DNA of 64,000 nucleotides from Staphylococcus intermedius NCTC 11048 (lineage in GTDB: Bacteria; Bacillota; Bacilli; Staphylococcales; Staphylococcaceae), in contig NZ_PPQH01000002.1 of assembly GCF_002902385.1 (NCBI RefSeq), positions 1-64,000 of the forward strand. The letters run 5' to 3'. Below the pieces are notes generated by a model that worked only from the letters and a program-made list of their open reading frames with translations, made no database searches and was not told the DNA's origin. A program made the position numbers and the translations under genes. Below, piece by piece: positions 1 to 10,741 of this stretch (positions within the stretch are counted from its first letter, which is position 1; every line of letters starts with the position of its first letter).

Positions 1-93
1 TCACACCTGTTCCCATGCCGAACACAGAAGTTAAGCTCTTTAGCGCCGATGGTAGTCGGACTTACGTTCCGCGAGAGTAGGACGGTGCCAGGT
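1..93 (+). rRNA. rrf: 5S ribosomal RNA, 3' part
   Basis: The window opens inside a 5S rRNA; its first bases lie upstream of the window. The conserved segments around CCCATGCCGAACACAGAAG and GCGAGAGTAGGACGGTGCCA are typical of Firmicute 5S rRNA. It is followed at once by a tRNA cluster, the usual end of a staphylococcal rRNA operon. The exact 3' end is placed by homology to within a few bases. Confidence 0.93.
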
Positions 94-102
94 TAAGATT
101 AA

Positions 103-177
103 TCCACAGTAGCTCAGTGGTAGAGCTATCGGCTGTTAACCGATCGGTCGTAGGTTCGAGTCCTACCTGTGGAGCCA
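103..177 (+). tRNA. tRNA-Asn (anticodon GTT)
   Basis: The cloverleaf has acceptor TCCACAG pairing with CTGTGGA, anticodon loop CTGTTAA giving GTT, and T-loop GGTTCGAGTCC. The CCA end is encoded. It is the first tRNA after the 5S gene and probably part of the rRNA transcript. Confidence 0.95.
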
Positions 178-178
178 T

Positions 179-250
179 GGCCCCTTGGTCAAGCGGTTAA
201 GACACCGCCCTTTCACGGCGGTAACACGGGTTCGAGTCCCGTAGGGGTCA
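179..250 (+). tRNA. tRNA-Glu (anticodon TTC)
   Basis: The acceptor GGCCCCT pairs with AGGGGTC, with one G-U pair. The anticodon loop CTTTCAC gives TTC, and the T-loop is GGTTCGAGTCC. The CCA tail is not encoded and must be added after transcription, unlike the neighbouring Asn, Val, Tyr and Gln genes. Confidence 0.95.
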
Positions 251-259
251 TTAAGATAT

Positions 260-335
260 GGAGAATTAGCTCAGCTGGGAGAGCATCTGCCTTACAAGCA
301 GAGGGTCGGCGGTTCGAACCCGTCATTCTCCACCA
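260..335 (+). tRNA. tRNA-Val (anticodon TAC)
   Basis: The acceptor GGAGAAT pairs with ATTCTCC. The anticodon loop CTTACAA gives TAC, and the T-loop is GGTTCGAACCC. The CCA end is encoded. Confidence 0.95.
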
Positions 336-355
336 TTTTTAGTTTTATACATATC

Positions 356-439
356 GGAGGGGTAGCGAAGTGGCTAAACGCGGCGGACTGTAAATCCGCT
401 CCTTCGGGTTCGGCAGTTCGAATCTGCCCCCCTCCACCA
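356..439 (+). tRNA. tRNA-Tyr (anticodon GTA)
   Basis: This is a class II tRNA with a long variable arm. The acceptor GGAGGGG pairs with CCCCTCC, the anticodon loop CTGTAAA gives GTA, and CCA is encoded. Confidence 0.95.
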
Positions 440-443
440 TCGA

Positions 444-518
444 TGGGCTATAGCCAAGCGGTAAGGCAACGGACTTTGACTCCGTCACTCGCTGGTTCGA
501 ATCCAGCTAGCCCAGCCA
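444..518 (+). tRNA. tRNA-Gln (anticodon TTG)
   Basis: The acceptor TGGGCTA pairs with TAGCCCA. The anticodon loop CTTTGAC gives TTG, and the T-loop is GGTTCGAATCC. The CCA end is encoded. Confidence 0.95.
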
Positions 519-521
519 TAA

Positions 522-594
522 GAGCCATTAGCTCAGCTGGTAGAGCATCTGACTTTTAATCAGAGGGTCAGAGGTTCGAATCCTCTATGGCTCA
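522..594 (+). tRNA. tRNA-Lys (anticodon TTT)
   Basis: The acceptor GAGCCAT pairs with ATGGCTC. The anticodon loop CTTTTAA gives TTT. The CCA end is not encoded. It is the last tRNA of the cluster and is followed directly by a terminator. Confidence 0.95.
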
Positions 595-599
595 CTTTC

Positions 600-635
600 A
601 AACCTTATCCCAAATGGGATAGGGTTTTTATTTTT
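600..635 (+). terminator. Terminator of the rRNA-tRNA operon
   Basis: The inverted repeat AACCTTATCCC / GGGATAGGGTT has a four-base loop and is followed by a run of T. It ends the rRNA-tRNA transcript. Confidence 0.9.
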
Positions 636-639
636 GCTT

Positions 640-964
640 TTAACGCTTGACAAAAGTTTCTATGCATCACTCTATTAATTCACACGCACTACGCCTTCAC
701 ATTAAAGCCTATTTTCTTACAAAAATTAAAATGAATAAAATCTGTTGTTTCATTCACCTAAAATCCATACGGCCACATTGAACAATTATAAAAATTCATT
801 AAATCACATATAGTTCAATATGATGATTCCCGTGTTTGAAATCATGACTTGAATTCAATGAGCTAAACAATTATTCTGAAATTGTATACCTATTCAATTG
901 ATTTAAAGGGGCAATTGAATGTTACATATTGTTAAATGAAGCTTAAAAAAAGGGGAGACAACAA
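640..964. other. AT-rich gene-free stretch before rocF
   Basis: No coding region or RNA gene is visible. A TTGACA hexamer at 648-653 could be a -35 box but has no convincing -10 at the right distance. AT-rich segments near 788-801 loosely resemble arginine-repressor (ARG) boxes. CAATTG direct/inverted motifs occur at 895-915. None is strong enough to call, so how rocF is transcribed stays open. Confidence 0.3.
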
Positions 965-1870
965 ATGAATAAAATTATAGAACTCATCGGTGCACCTACT
1001 ACATTTGGACAGAAGAAACTCGGTGTTGATTTAGGTCCAGATGCGATTCGCTATGCCGGCGTGTTACCTCGCTTAAAGCGTATTGGTCATGCGGTGATTG
1101 ATTCAGGAAACGTTGAAGTCCCTCCGTTAGATATTGAGAAGTTTATGTCTCAACAAGAGGGCTTACAAAATTATGAAGAAATCCTTACTTTCTCCAAATC
1201 TTTAAAGGACAAAGTGTCAAAGAGTATTCAACAAGACCATTTTCCAGTGATTTTAGGTGGGGACCATTCATTAGCCATTGGTTCGATTTCAGGTGTTGCT
1301 GAGCATTACGATGACCTCGGTGTCATTTGGTATGATGCGCACGGTGACCTGAATGTACCTGAAGAATCTCCATCAGGTAATATGCATGGGATGCCTTTAC
1401 GTATTCTAGCTGGTGAAGGTGATGAAAAGCTCGTGCAACTTGGTGGTTTTGCGCCGAAAGTTAAACCAGAAAATATTGTTCTTATCGGAATGCGTGATTT
1501 AGATTTTGGTGAACGTGAATATATTAAAAAACATCAAATCCGTACATATACGATTGCTGATATTGATGAGCGGGGGATTCGTTCGGTCATTGAAGAAAGC
1601 ATTGCCTATTTAAAGGAAAAAACGGATGGGGTGCATTTATCTTTAGATGTTGATGCTTTAGATCCTAATGAAACACCAGGGACAGGTACTAAAGTTTTAG
1701 GTGGTTTAACGTATCGCGAAAGTCATTATGCATTAGAATTACTCAATCAATCCGGTATCATTACATCGATGGATATTGTTGAAGTGAATCCGTTAGTAGA
1801 TGTAGAAAACCATACTGCTCAACAAGCCGTCGCACTTTTAGGTTCGTTCTTTGGCGAAACATTGTTATAG
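965..1870 (+). CDS. rocF: Arginase
   Basis: Arginase hydrolyses L-arginine to ornithine and urea in the cytoplasm, the first step of arginine catabolism. At 301 residues it has the normal family length. The binuclear manganese ligands are all visible: GGDHS near residues 98-102, DAHGD at 124-128, and D228 and D230 within SLDVDALDP. The ATG is preceded by a GGGGAG ribosome site. The gene is monocistronic, between the tRNA operon terminator and its own terminator. The same gene precedes the cdaA operon in S. aureus. Regulation by arginine or carbon source is likely from other Firmicutes but not shown here. Confidence 0.95.
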   Translation: MNKIIELIGAPTTFGQKKLGVDLGPDAIRYAGVLPRLKRIGHAVIDSGNVEVPPLDIEKFMSQQEGLQNYEEILTFSKSLKDKVSKSIQQDHFPVILGGDHSLAIGSISGVAEHYDDLGVIWYDAHGDLNVPEESPSGNMHGMPLRILAGEGDEKLVQLGGFAPKVKPENIVLIGMRDLDFGEREYIKKHQIRTYTIADIDERGIRSVIEESIAYLKEKTDGVHLSLDVDALDPNETPGTGTKVLGGLTYRESHYALELLNQSGIITSMDIVEVNPLVDVENHTAQQAVALLGSFFGETLL

Positions 1871-1901
1871 ACGTCATTCAAAATAAAAACTATTAATTAT
1901 G

Positions 1902-1945
1902 AAACGAGGTCAAGCGTACATCGCGCATCGTCACCTCGTTTTTAA
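1902..1945 (+). terminator. rocF terminator
   Basis: AAACGAGGT and ACCTCGTTT form a stem, followed by a T-rich stretch, 32 bases after the rocF stop. Confidence 0.8.
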
Positions 1946-2099
1946 TTTATCTTTCAATTCAATTTTTTCTATATGACATGAAATAATTGAATATATCAAC
2001 GAAATATTTAAATCTATATTATTGATACTCTGATATGACAAACGCTGATGAACATTGGTATAATAAGGGACATGGGAATAGATTACCGGAGGAGATACT

Positions 2100-2906
2100 A
2101 TGCAAATTTCACACCTCTTTGAAAATTTAAGTACGCTTGAGGTCATCACAGGTATTCTAGATTTATTAATTGTATGGTATGTCATTTATTTACTGATTAC
2201 AGTCTTTAAAGGGACGAAAGCAATTCAATTATTAAAAGGGATATTATTTATACTTGTAGGGAAAGCAATCAGTGAATACTTACAGCTGACAACGACTTCG
2301 AGACTTTTTGATTTGGTATTACAATGGGGATTTTTAGCCATAATTGTAATCTTTCAACCAGAAATTAGACGTGCGTTAGAACAACTTGGGAGAGGGAGTT
2401 TGTTCAAACGCTATACTACGACATCTACAGTAGAAGTACCTAAGCTTGTAGACTCAGTCTCTAAAGCCGTGCAGTATATGGCCAAACGACGGATAGGTGC
2501 GTTAATTGTGTTTGAAAAGGAAACCGGTTTACAAGACTATATAGAAACTGGGATTCCGATGCATTCAGACATCTCACAAGAGTTATTAACGAACGTCTTT
2601 ATTCCTAATACGCCATTACATGATGGGGCTATGATTATTCAAGGTGACAAAATTGCCACTGCGGCCAGTTACTTACCTTTGTCAGATAGTCCAAAAATCG
2701 CGAAAAGTTTAGGAACACGTCATCGTGCAGCAGTTGGGATTTCTGAAGTTTCAGATGCGTTTACAGTGGTTGTGTCTGAGGAGACAGGATCCGTTTCTGT
2801 CACATTTGATGGTAAGCTGAGAAAAGATATATCACCTGAAGTGTTTGAAGAACTGTTAACTGAGCATTGGTTTGGCTCACACTTTGGAAAGAAAGGTGTG
2901 AATTAG
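2100..2906 (+). CDS. cdaA: Diadenylate cyclase CdaA (c-di-AMP synthase)
   Basis: CdaA makes the second messenger c-di-AMP from two ATP. It has about three N-terminal membrane helices (residues 15-90) and a cytoplasmic DAC domain. The catalytic DGA motif is at residues 175-177 and RHR at 207-209. Length (268) matches staphylococcal homologs, where the gene is also called dacA. The next gene starts on the base after its stop codon, so cdaA and cdaR are co-translated. c-di-AMP controls potassium and osmolyte uptake and cell-wall stress in staphylococci. The grouping with cdaR and glmM is conserved in Firmicutes. Confidence 0.97.
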   Translation: MQISHLFENLSTLEVITGILDLLIVWYVIYLLITVFKGTKAIQLLKGILFILVGKAISEYLQLTTTSRLFDLVLQWGFLAIIVIFQPEIRRALEQLGRGSLFKRYTTTSTVEVPKLVDSVSKAVQYMAKRRIGALIVFEKETGLQDYIETGIPMHSDISQELLTNVFIPNTPLHDGAMIIQGDKIATAASYLPLSDSPKIAKSLGTRHRAAVGISEVSDAFTVVVSEETGSVSVTFDGKLRKDISPEVFEELLTEHWFGSHFGKKGVN

Positions 2907-3839
2907 ATGTTAGAATCAAAATGGGGCTTACGTTTTACTGCTTTTATTTTAGCATCGCTCTTATTTTTATCAGTCAATCATGTACTCGGTGATTCGTTCA
3001 GTACAGACAGTGTTTCCGATGATGGAAATAAAACGATAAAAAATGCCCCCGTTGAAGTCATCAACAATGATAAAAGTCTTTATATTTCTGGAGCACCTGA
3101 TACCGTCGATGTAGAGTTGAAAGGACCGCAATCTAAAGTATTACGTGCACAAAAAACAGAGGATTTTAAGGTTGTATTAGATGCGACCAACATTCAACCT
3201 GGGGAGTATTCATTAGACTTTCAAGTACGTGGTTTAGATAAAGATATTAACTATCGTGTTTATCCGAAAGAAGTCACCGTATCAGTTGAGAAAAAGGAAA
3301 CAAGAACCTATCATATTGAGCCGAATGTGAGCCCATATGCGATTGATCCGAATTTCAAAATCACAGATACATCGGTGTCACCAGATACGGTAAAAATCAC
3401 AGGGGGTAAGGCACAATTAGATCGCATTGCATTTGTAAAAGCAAGTTTTCGCAATGAAAATAATATTTCAGAAAAGACGACGGGAGAAGCGAATATTTCA
3501 GTATTTGATAAGAATATGAACAAATTGGATGTTCAAGTCGATCATCCGACAGTGGATTTAACGACTGAAGTTGAGCCTTATTCCAAAAAAGTGAAACTAG
3601 ACGTTGCGACAAAGGGCACCCCTTCAAATGGTGTCAATATTTCAAGCATTGATCTGGACTCAGATACAATAGAAATTTTTGGAAACCGTCAAGATTTAGA
3701 GAAGATTTCTGAAATAAGTGGTGAAATTGATGTGAAGGGTGTTTCATCTGATACAGAAAGGGAAGTTAAGTTAGACTTACCGAAAAATGTATCGAAAACA
3801 GCACCATCAAAATTAAAAGCAACAATCAATGTAGAATGA
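2907..3839 (+). CDS. cdaR: CdaR (YbbR), CdaA regulator
   Basis: This is an extracytoplasmic protein with an N-terminal membrane anchor (residues 7-25) and repeated YbbR domains across about residues 45-310. It binds and modulates CdaA. Its ATG directly abuts the cdaA stop. Length (310) is as in S. aureus. It has no catalytic motif and acts as a regulatory partner. GlmM, encoded next, is also known to interact with CdaA, so the operon may encode a regulatory complex. Confidence 0.95.
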   Translation: MLESKWGLRFTAFILASLLFLSVNHVLGDSFSTDSVSDDGNKTIKNAPVEVINNDKSLYISGAPDTVDVELKGPQSKVLRAQKTEDFKVVLDATNIQPGEYSLDFQVRGLDKDINYRVYPKEVTVSVEKKETRTYHIEPNVSPYAIDPNFKITDTSVSPDTVKITGGKAQLDRIAFVKASFRNENNISEKTTGEANISVFDKNMNKLDVQVDHPTVDLTTEVEPYSKKVKLDVATKGTPSNGVNISSIDLDSDTIEIFGNRQDLEKISEISGEIDVKGVSSDTEREVKLDLPKNVSKTAPSKLKATINVE

Positions 3840-3866
3840 TCAATGAAATAAAAGGAGATATGATTT

Positions 3867-5222
3867 ATGGGTAAATATTTTGGGACAGACGGTGTAAGAG
3901 GTGTTGCCAACCAAGAACTCACACCAGAGCTCGCGTTTAAGTTAGGTCGTTATGGAGGCTATGTGTTAGCGCATAACGAAGATAAAAAACATCCACGTGT
4001 ACTTGTAGGTAAAGATACACGTGTTTCTGGTGAAATGTTAGAACATGCGTTAATTGCTGGTTTAGTTTCAATTGGTGCTGAAGTCATGCGCTTAGGTGTG
4101 ATTTCTACGCCAGGTGTCGCTTATTTAACAAGAGAAATGGGTGCAGAATTAGGTGTGATGATTTCTGCTTCACATAACCCTGTTGCGGATAATGGAATCA
4201 AATTCTTTGGCTCAGACGGTTTCAAATTGTCAGATGAACAAGAAAATGAAATCGAGGTATTACTTGATCAAGAAAATCCTGATTTACCACGTCCAACAGG
4301 TAAAGATATTGTGCACACATCTGACTATTTCGAAGGTGCGCAAAAATATTTAAGTTATTTAAAATCAACAATCGAAGTGAATTTAGAAGGTTTAAAAATT
4401 GCGTTGGACGGTGCACACGGTTCAACAGCAGCGTTAGCACCATTTTTATTCGGTGACTTAGAAGCAGATACTGTTACAATGGGTTGCAATCCTGATGGTT
4501 ACAATATTAATGATCAAGTAGGGTCAACACATCCACAAACGTTAGCACAAAAAGTTGTCGACAATGAATGTGACTTTGGCTTAGCCTTTGATGGTGATGG
4601 TGACCGTTTAATCGCAGTTGATGAAAAAGGTCAAATTGTTGATGGTGACCAAATTATGTTTGTGATTGGACAAGAGATGGCGAAAAACCAAGAATTGAAC
4701 GATAACATGATTGTATCCACAGTAATGAGTAACTTAGGTTTCTACAAAGCATTAGAAGCAGAAGGTATTCAATCGGATAAAACTAAAGTCGGTGATCGTT
4801 ACGTTGTGGAAGAAATGCGCCGTGGTAACTACAATTTAGGTGGCGAACAATCTGGTCACATCGTTATGATGGATTACAACACAACAGGTGACGGTTTATT
4901 AACTGGTGTACACTTGGCTGCTGTTGTGAAACGTTCAGGTAAAAAATTGAGCGAACTTGCGGGTCAAATGAAGAAATACCCACAATCACTTGTGAACGTC
5001 CGTGTAACAGATAAATACGGCGTAGAAGACAACCAAGACGTCAAAGCAGTCATGGACGAAGTTGAAGCGGAAATGAATGGTGAAGGTCGTATTTTAGTGC
5101 GTCCATCAGGTACAGAACCGCTCGTACGTGTCATGGTAGAAGCGAAAACAGACGAAGATGCACAAAACTTTGCGGAACGTATTGCGAAAGTTGTAGAAGA
5201 AAAAATGGGCTTAGACGCCTAA
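3867..5222 (+). CDS. glmM: Phosphoglucosamine mutase
   Basis: GlmM interconverts glucosamine-6-phosphate and glucosamine-1-phosphate on the way to UDP-GlcNAc. The 451-residue protein shows the phosphoserine loop SASHNP (catalytic S102), the metal-binding DGDGDR near residue 243, and the phosphate-binding RPSGTEP near the C-terminus. A strong AAAGGAG ribosome site precedes the start. It is the third gene of the cdaA operon, 27 bases after cdaR. With glmS further along the window it supplies amino-sugars for peptidoglycan and teichoic acids. Confidence 0.97.
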   Translation: MGKYFGTDGVRGVANQELTPELAFKLGRYGGYVLAHNEDKKHPRVLVGKDTRVSGEMLEHALIAGLVSIGAEVMRLGVISTPGVAYLTREMGAELGVMISASHNPVADNGIKFFGSDGFKLSDEQENEIEVLLDQENPDLPRPTGKDIVHTSDYFEGAQKYLSYLKSTIEVNLEGLKIALDGAHGSTAALAPFLFGDLEADTVTMGCNPDGYNINDQVGSTHPQTLAQKVVDNECDFGLAFDGDGDRLIAVDEKGQIVDGDQIMFVIGQEMAKNQELNDNMIVSTVMSNLGFYKALEAEGIQSDKTKVGDRYVVEEMRRGNYNLGGEQSGHIVMMDYNTTGDGLLTGVHLAAVVKRSGKKLSELAGQMKKYPQSLVNVRVTDKYGVEDNQDVKAVMDEVEAEMNGEGRILVRPSGTEPLVRVMVEAKTDEDAQNFAERIAKVVEEKMGLDA

Positions 5223-5232
5223 ACATGATGAA

Positions 5233-5280
5233 CGCCCTTTGTACAAGTGTGATTGCACCTTGTTCAAAGGGCATTTTTTG
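5233..5280 (+). terminator. glmM operon terminator
   Basis: GCCCTTTG and CAAAGGGC flank a loop and are followed by TTTTTT, directly after the glmM stop. Confidence 0.88.
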
Positions 5281-5466
5281 TTTGATGAGGTCGTTGATTT
5301 GTTGGGAGCAATATTCAAAAGGAAACTCAATTGTATTGCAAGACAATCTCATTAATTTAAAATAACTATCTTCAGGAGGGGAACATCAAACAGCCAATTC
5401 GACTGCCATTTTTTACACGGATATGAAGCTAAATTGTGATGGCAATCCAAATCAAAAGTGTATAAG

Positions 5467-5502
5467 AAAAAGCTGGGATGCGTCATTCCCAGCTTTTTTA
5501 AA
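5467..5502 (-). terminator. Mannitol operon terminator
   Basis: AAAAAGCTGGGA and TCCCAGCTTTTTT form a symmetrical hairpin immediately downstream of mtlD on the minus strand. The A and T runs on both sides would let it work in both directions. The roughly 185 bases between it and the glmM terminator hold nothing I recognise. Confidence 0.85.
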
Positions 5503-5504
5503 TA

Positions 5505-6611
5505 CTATGATAATTTTTGATATGTGTTCGCAATGGCATGTGCTAATTTTTCGTCTAATTGCGCATGCTCTTGTAAAAATGCTTCAACACCAACTGTTTG
5601 AATACGTTCATCTTTTTGAACGGCTTCTGGATCTTGTGCATCTTTGTACAGGAGTGCATAAGCTGCAAGTTGTGTTAACGCATCATGCGGTTCATTGGCT
5701 TCATACAATGCTTTCAATGGCTTCATGATACGGTCTTGTGGTCCTAATTTTCTTAAGACACCACGGCCGACGCGTTGAATGTCATCAGATAAATATTTGT
5801 TGTGATATCTGTCGATGATTTTTTGACGATATGCCGCTTGTTCTTCAGCAGAAAAGTCAAATGTGTTTGTAATATAACGGCTTGCTTCTGTTAATGTACG
5901 TGCTAATGCCTTCTCAATATTTTCATCTTTAACCGCTTCTAAAATCGTTTGATGACCGAAATATTGTCCAGCGTAAGCAAGGTAAGCATGACCTGTATTC
6001 ACTGTTAACAGTTTGCGTTCTATATACGGTGTTAACGCCTCTACATATTTCACACCGTCTAATTGTTCACCGTACCAAGTCGATTGTTCAATGACCCATT
6101 CATAAAATGGTTCAACGGTTACATCTAAAATATTGTCATTGTGTTGAATAGGGACGATACGATCAACGGCAGCGTTAGAGAAATGAATGTTGTCGTCTAG
6201 TGTATCCACTTCATCTAAAATGGCTGCTTTTAATGCATCTGTCGCGTTAATCGCATTTTCACAAGCGACGATGTTTACAGGTGTTGTACGCGTTTTTAAA
6301 ATAGGTGCTAATGATTTTGCGATAATCGGTAAAATATTCACACCAACCGCGGTTGTGATTAAATCTGCTTCTAAAATCGCATTTTTCAACGCTTCTGGTT
6401 CATCAGCAGAATGAATCGCGTTAACGTTTTGAATGGTCGTCTTAGTTTGTGCCTCATCAGCAAGTGTGACTTCATATGCTTGCTCAGCTTTAAGGGCGTT
6501 GACGATTTCTGTATTGACATCCGCAAATGTCACATCAAACTGGTTGTCTGCAAGAATAAAACCGATAAAGCCACGGCCGATATTACCTGCTCCAAAATGA
6601 AGTGCTTTCAT
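5505..6611 (-). CDS. mtlD: Mannitol-1-phosphate 5-dehydrogenase
   Basis: MtlD oxidises mannitol-1-phosphate to fructose-6-phosphate with NAD. The N-terminus carries the nucleotide-binding glycine motif GAGNIGRG at residues 7-14. The C-terminal half has the family's helical substrate domain. Length is 368, as in S. aureus. Its ATG overlaps the mtlF stop by one base, showing translational coupling. It is the last gene of mtlA-mtlR-mtlF-mtlD. Confidence 0.96.
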   Translation of the reverse strand: MKALHFGAGNIGRGFIGFILADNQFDVTFADVNTEIVNALKAEQAYEVTLADEAQTKTTIQNVNAIHSADEPEALKNAILEADLITTAVGVNILPIIAKSLAPILKTRTTPVNIVACENAINATDALKAAILDEVDTLDDNIHFSNAAVDRIVPIQHNDNILDVTVEPFYEWVIEQSTWYGEQLDGVKYVEALTPYIERKLLTVNTGHAYLAYAGQYFGHQTILEAVKDENIEKALARTLTEASRYITNTFDFSAEEQAAYRQKIIDRYHNKYLSDDIQRVGRGVLRKLGPQDRIMKPLKALYEANEPHDALTQLAAYALLYKDAQDPEAVQKDERIQTVGVEAFLQEHAQLDEKLAHAIANTYQKLS

Positions 6612-7045
6612 TATGCATCCGCCTCCTCGAACACTTGACGAATGGCTTGTGGAGAAGCAGCATTGACGATTTTGTCTACATTTTCTTCCTCACTGAATGT
6701 AATCGCAATTTGTGATAACAAGTCTAAATGTTCACCGTCTTTACCTGCAATACCAATGACCACTTTCACTTCTTCACCGTTCCAGTTTAAGCCTTCAGGA
6801 ATTTGTAATAATGATAAACCTGATGCCATGACTTCATTTTTCGCTTCATCTGTGCCGTGTGGAATTGCTAAAGCGTTACCCATGAATGTCGATACGATTT
6901 GTTCGCGGTCTTTCATTGCTTGAACGTAGCCTGCTTTAACGACACCGCTATCGACAAGTAATTGGCCCGCTTTTTCAATTGCTTCTTCTTGTGATGAAAT
7001 AGATTGGTTTAATAAAATGTTTTCGTCTCTTAATAAGTTTTCCAT
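6611..7045 (-). CDS. mtlF: PTS mannitol-specific enzyme IIA
   Basis: EIIA(Mtl) passes phosphate from HPr to the EIIB domain of MtlA. The phospho-histidine is in AIPHGTDEA, around residue 64. At 144 residues it is a stand-alone IIA, as in staphylococci. I place the start at the ATG nine bases after AAGGAG; a TTG two codons earlier is less likely. The gene is 16 bases downstream of mtlR and overlaps mtlD by one base. Confidence 0.95.
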   Translation of the reverse strand: MENLLRDENILLNQSISSQEEAIEKAGQLLVDSGVVKAGYVQAMKDREQIVSTFMGNALAIPHGTDEAKNEVMASGLSLLQIPEGLNWNGEEVKVVIGIAGKDGEHLDLLSQIAITFSEEENVDKIVNAASPQAIRQVFEEADA

Positions 7046-7061
7046 AATCAATCGCTCCTTG

Positions 7062-9092
7062 TTATAGTTGATTCAGTTTGATAATACTGTGCTTAATCCA
7101 TTGTTCAATGTTCTGGGCATCGGATAATGCATCATCATGCGCGTCTAAAGCGAGTGACAACTGACCGAAGATTCCACTGACAAGTCGTTGAAGTTGCGTC
7201 GTTTCCGGTAAAAAGACACAGAATAACGTATCGACAGTGCGCCCTTCACCAAAGTCGTAAGGGGTTGCTAAGTGCCATGCGCCAATGTAAGGCGTTTCGA
7301 TGTGTGCACTCATCAAGTGTGGAATCGCAACACGAAATGGTGATAATACAAATGATTGCTTATCATGACGTTCTTTCAAAAGTTGTTGTACAGCAATTAA
7401 ATCATGCGTAATCTCTTTTTGATAAAGATGTTGCGCGATATCATACGACCAATCCGTCAGATCAGTTTGTAACACTTCAAAAGCATCTAACAGTTGTAAG
7501 CTCTCGCGCATCGCATCAATTTTTTGGTTGACTTTTGTTACATCAGTCACATCATTTTCAGCCATTGCAGTGGCGTTGTTAATGAATGACGTATGCGTTT
7601 CTGCAATTTGTGGAAGTTGTTGATGTAAAAATGCAGAAGTTTTTGCAATTTCATGTTCAGGGAGTAGGGGATTCACCGTTAAATAGGGTAAATCTAAATC
7701 CAACTCCACTGTCGAAATAATAGCGTCATATTGCGTGAGATCATGCGATTTTAAATCACTCACGGACATTTGGGTTGTACGGTCAATCATTGGGAACGTT
7801 TCTTCTAAGCGATTAGCTAAAATGCGGCTTGTCCCCACACCGCTGCTACAAACAACAAGTACGGATGATGCGTGTTGACGTTTTTGTACAGCACCACCAA
7901 AATGTAAAACTAAAAAGGCAATTTCATGGTCTGGAAAATGAAGATTCGGCCATAATTGCGTTACAGCATGTTGCACTGCTTGAAACAATAGCGGATAGGC
8001 GCTTTGAATGCGTGTCGTCATCGGATTGTAGGTTTCGATTTTGGCGTGTATCCGGTTTAATGCAGGTGTGAGATGTAACAACAAGCCTTCTTTGAGTTCA
8101 TGCATGTTGTTAAACTTCAGACCCGTTTCTGTTGCGACTCTGTCAATTAACGCAGCAACTTGTGGTATGTTTTGCGATAATTGTTGATCTTCTCTATCGT
8201 TTTTTCGTTTTGAACCACGTAAATGAATCGTAATAAAGGCGACTTCTGCTTGAGTGAATGTGATGCCATAATGTTGTCCAAGGCGATCTGAAATTTTACA
8301 AGCAATGTGATATTCGTCCGTCGCTTGAGCTTCTGTCATTGTCTCATCGTTAATAGAGACATATTGTTCATGACGCATACGTTCAATACTTAAGACAATG
8401 TGAACAATCAGTGCTAAATAACTCGATTCAGTCAGTGCATACGGCAATTGATCTAAATCATCCATCAACAAGCGTTCAACTTGGAAAATTTCTTTCATAT
8501 CAACCATGGGCAAGCGATGATGATTTAATGATTGAAAGACAAAGTGGTTTTCAATGACTGAATACACACTCGTACTATCTAAACGTTCCATCATCAATTG
8601 ACTGAGTAGTTCACGTTTATGCATTTCGCTGCCACGAATGGAAACACCTACACCACGCTTACGAATGAGCTCAATTTTGAACTGATTCAAATCATGTTCG
8701 AGTGCATCCAACACTTTACTGAGCTGTTGGAGTGATGCACCAATTTCAGAAGCTAAACCGACTTGTTTCACAGGTTCATTAGATTGTATTAATGCATATA
8801 AAATAATGACTTTTTGTTCTTCTGTGCTTAAATCAATGACGGTATCTTGACCGAGTTCTTGTTGTAATCGGGCAAGGTCATCCTGTGCACCGACCAAAAG
8901 GAGCCCTTGATTTTTAGGACGTTGAATGGTGATTTCAAAAGGTGCGAGGGTCGCATCGAGATTGTTCAGTTCTCGATGCACCGTTCGCGAGGATACCCCT
9001 AGTTGTTGAGCGATATCATATCTAGAAATAGGCAACCCTTGATTTTTTAAGAGTATTTCTAAAATGTCACGCTCTCGACGTCTGATATACAT
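7062..9092 (-). CDS. mtlR: Mannitol operon activator MtlR
   Basis: MtlR is a PTS-controlled transcription activator of the BglG/LicR type. Domains in order are an N-terminal helix-turn-helix (about residues 5-55), two PTS regulation domains (about 190-285 and 305-400), a GatB-like EIIB domain with its cysteine at about residue 415 (CSSGVGTS), and a C-terminal EIIA-like domain (about 530-676) with AIPH. I chose the ATG preceded by GGATGTGATC, a good match to the extended ribosome site. A GTG four codons upstream is possible. It lies 31 bases after mtlA. It probably binds the palindrome upstream of mtlA. Confidence 0.93.
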   Translation of the reverse strand: MYIRRRERDILEILLKNQGLPISRYDIAQQLGVSSRTVHRELNNLDATLAPFEITIQRPKNQGLLLVGAQDDLARLQQELGQDTVIDLSTEEQKVIILYALIQSNEPVKQVGLASEIGASLQQLSKVLDALEHDLNQFKIELIRKRGVGVSIRGSEMHKRELLSQLMMERLDSTSVYSVIENHFVFQSLNHHRLPMVDMKEIFQVERLLMDDLDQLPYALTESSYLALIVHIVLSIERMRHEQYVSINDETMTEAQATDEYHIACKISDRLGQHYGITFTQAEVAFITIHLRGSKRKNDREDQQLSQNIPQVAALIDRVATETGLKFNNMHELKEGLLLHLTPALNRIHAKIETYNPMTTRIQSAYPLLFQAVQHAVTQLWPNLHFPDHEIAFLVLHFGGAVQKRQHASSVLVVCSSGVGTSRILANRLEETFPMIDRTTQMSVSDLKSHDLTQYDAIISTVELDLDLPYLTVNPLLPEHEIAKTSAFLHQQLPQIAETHTSFINNATAMAENDVTDVTKVNQKIDAMRESLQLLDAFEVLQTDLTDWSYDIAQHLYQKEITHDLIAVQQLLKERHDKQSFVLSPFRVAIPHLMSAHIETPYIGAWHLATPYDFGEGRTVDTLFCVFLPETTQLQRLVSGIFGQLSLALDAHDDALSDAQNIEQWIKHSIIKLNQL

Positions 9093-9123
9093 GAAGCAGA
9101 TCACATCCCCATTACGTGATTTC

Positions 9124-10701
9124 TTATTCTTTATGCTCTTTTTCTTTAATGTTTTTAATTAACTCTTCATAGCGCGGTGAGTTTAAGAAATTATCTACGG
9201 ATAGGTGAATCGCGTTAGGTACTTGTTTAATCGCACGATCAGTCAATGTTTTTTGAGTAATAACAAGTTGTGATTCATTTGGAAGTTGATTGATAGCTGT
9301 GTTTGTCACTTCTACGTTTTCAATACCAGCTTTTTGGAATTTTTTACGTAACATACTTGCACCCATCGCACTTGAACCCATACCTGCATCACAAGCGAAA
9401 ATAATGTGATCGATATTGCTATAATCATGTGCTTCAACATTTTCAGTATCGTATTTGTCTAACAATGCTTCTGGATCTTCTTCCGCGAGTGCGTCATTTT
9501 GTTCAGTTGCAGTAGAAGATTCAGTTGTTGTAGTTGTATTTTCAGTAGTCGCTTTTTCATCTTCTTGAATGAATGTGTCGCGAACACGAGATTTTTTACC
9601 TTTTGTCGCTTCCATTTTCGCTGTAGCATCAGCAAGGCTTGTTTTTGAACCGCTTGAGAATTTCAAAATGACAGATGCGACGATAAATGTGACTAATGTT
9701 GATAAGAAAATACTTAAAAGCATAACGAGATAACTGCCTTTTGGTGTGACTGCAAAGTATGCCAGAATGGAGCCAGGTGATGCTGGTCCTGTTAAACCAA
9801 AGTTAAATAAGCTAAATGTTGCAACCCCTGTCATACCCCCAGCCATTGCAGCCAAAATCAACAATGGACGTGCAAGAACGTAAGGGAAGTAAATTTCGTG
9901 AATACCACCGATAAAGTGGATGAAAGCTGCACCGTATGATGTTGCTTTTTCAGTACCTTTACCAAAGACCATATAAGCAAGTAAAATACCTAAACCAGGT
10001 CCAGGGTTAGATTCAAGTGTGTAAAGAATTGAACGACCCGCATGACTGACTTGTTCAGAAGCTAACGGTGTCAGTACCCCATGGTTAATGGCATTGTTTA
10101 AAAAGACAACTTTTGCTGGTTCAATGATGATGCTTACAAGTGGTAACAAGTGATGTGAGACAAGGAAATCAACACCCGCACCAAGGATTTTCATTAAACC
10201 TTCAACAATAGGGCCTAAAATTTTAAAACCGAAAATTGTCATGAAGAATGCAAGGAAACCTGCAGAGAAGTTATTAAATAACATTTCCAAGCCGTTTGGT
10301 GTGCGTGGTTGTAAAAACTGATCCACTTTTTTCATAAGCCAACCGACTAATGGACCCATAATCATCGCACCGATTAACATTGGTGTATCTGGGAACGCAG
10401 CAATGATACCCATTGTTGCCGTTGCACCGACAATCCCACCACGTAAATCATGGACAAGGCGACCACCACTAAAAGCAATCAGTAATGGAATTAAAAATTT
10501 GATCATTGGGTCGACCATTTTAGCAAGTTCCTCATTCGGAAGCCAACCATCAGGAATGAATAATGCAGTAATCAAACCCCAAGCAATGAACGCGCCGATA
10601 TTCGGCATGATCATACTACTTAAAAATGAACCGAATGCTTGAACGCGACGTTGAATCTGTTCTTTCATCGGCTTTTGTTCTGTTTTTTCTTGATTTGCCA
10701 T
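9124..10701 (-). CDS. mtlA: PTS mannitol transporter, enzyme IICB
   Basis: MtlA imports and phosphorylates mannitol. Residues 20-350 form the membrane IIC domain with several helices and the conserved substrate motif GGIHEIYFPY. A linker rich in Thr, Glu and Asp (about 365-420) joins it to a cytoplasmic IIB domain with the phospho-cysteine C437 in FACDAGMGSS. The IIA domain is absent and is supplied by mtlF, as in S. aureus. A strong AAGGGG ribosome site precedes the ATG. It is the first gene of the operon, behind a promoter with cre and MtlR-like sites. Confidence 0.96.
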   Translation of the reverse strand: MANQEKTEQKPMKEQIQRRVQAFGSFLSSMIMPNIGAFIAWGLITALFIPDGWLPNEELAKMVDPMIKFLIPLLIAFSGGRLVHDLRGGIVGATATMGIIAAFPDTPMLIGAMIMGPLVGWLMKKVDQFLQPRTPNGLEMLFNNFSAGFLAFFMTIFGFKILGPIVEGLMKILGAGVDFLVSHHLLPLVSIIIEPAKVVFLNNAINHGVLTPLASEQVSHAGRSILYTLESNPGPGLGILLAYMVFGKGTEKATSYGAAFIHFIGGIHEIYFPYVLARPLLILAAMAGGMTGVATFSLFNFGLTGPASPGSILAYFAVTPKGSYLVMLLSIFLSTLVTFIVASVILKFSSGSKTSLADATAKMEATKGKKSRVRDTFIQEDEKATTENTTTTTESSTATEQNDALAEEDPEALLDKYDTENVEAHDYSNIDHIIFACDAGMGSSAMGASMLRKKFQKAGIENVEVTNTAINQLPNESQLVITQKTLTDRAIKQVPNAIHLSVDNFLNSPRYEELIKNIKEKEHKE

Positions 10702-10741
10702 CTATTTGACACCCCTTAAATAAAAAATAGTTTGTGTATAC

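Noticed and set aside
640-964. Arginine-repressor boxes upstream of rocF
   Set aside because: Several AT-rich segments resemble half ARG boxes, but in such AT-rich sequence the matches are too weak to call.
1931-2185. Minus-strand frame of 84 codons overlapping the start of cdaA
   Set aside because: It lies over a promoter region and the cdaA start, has no ribosome site, and resembles no protein family.
5423-5728. Plus-strand frame of 101 codons over the mtlD end
   Set aside because: It is the antisense shadow of mtlD and reads through the mannitol terminator.
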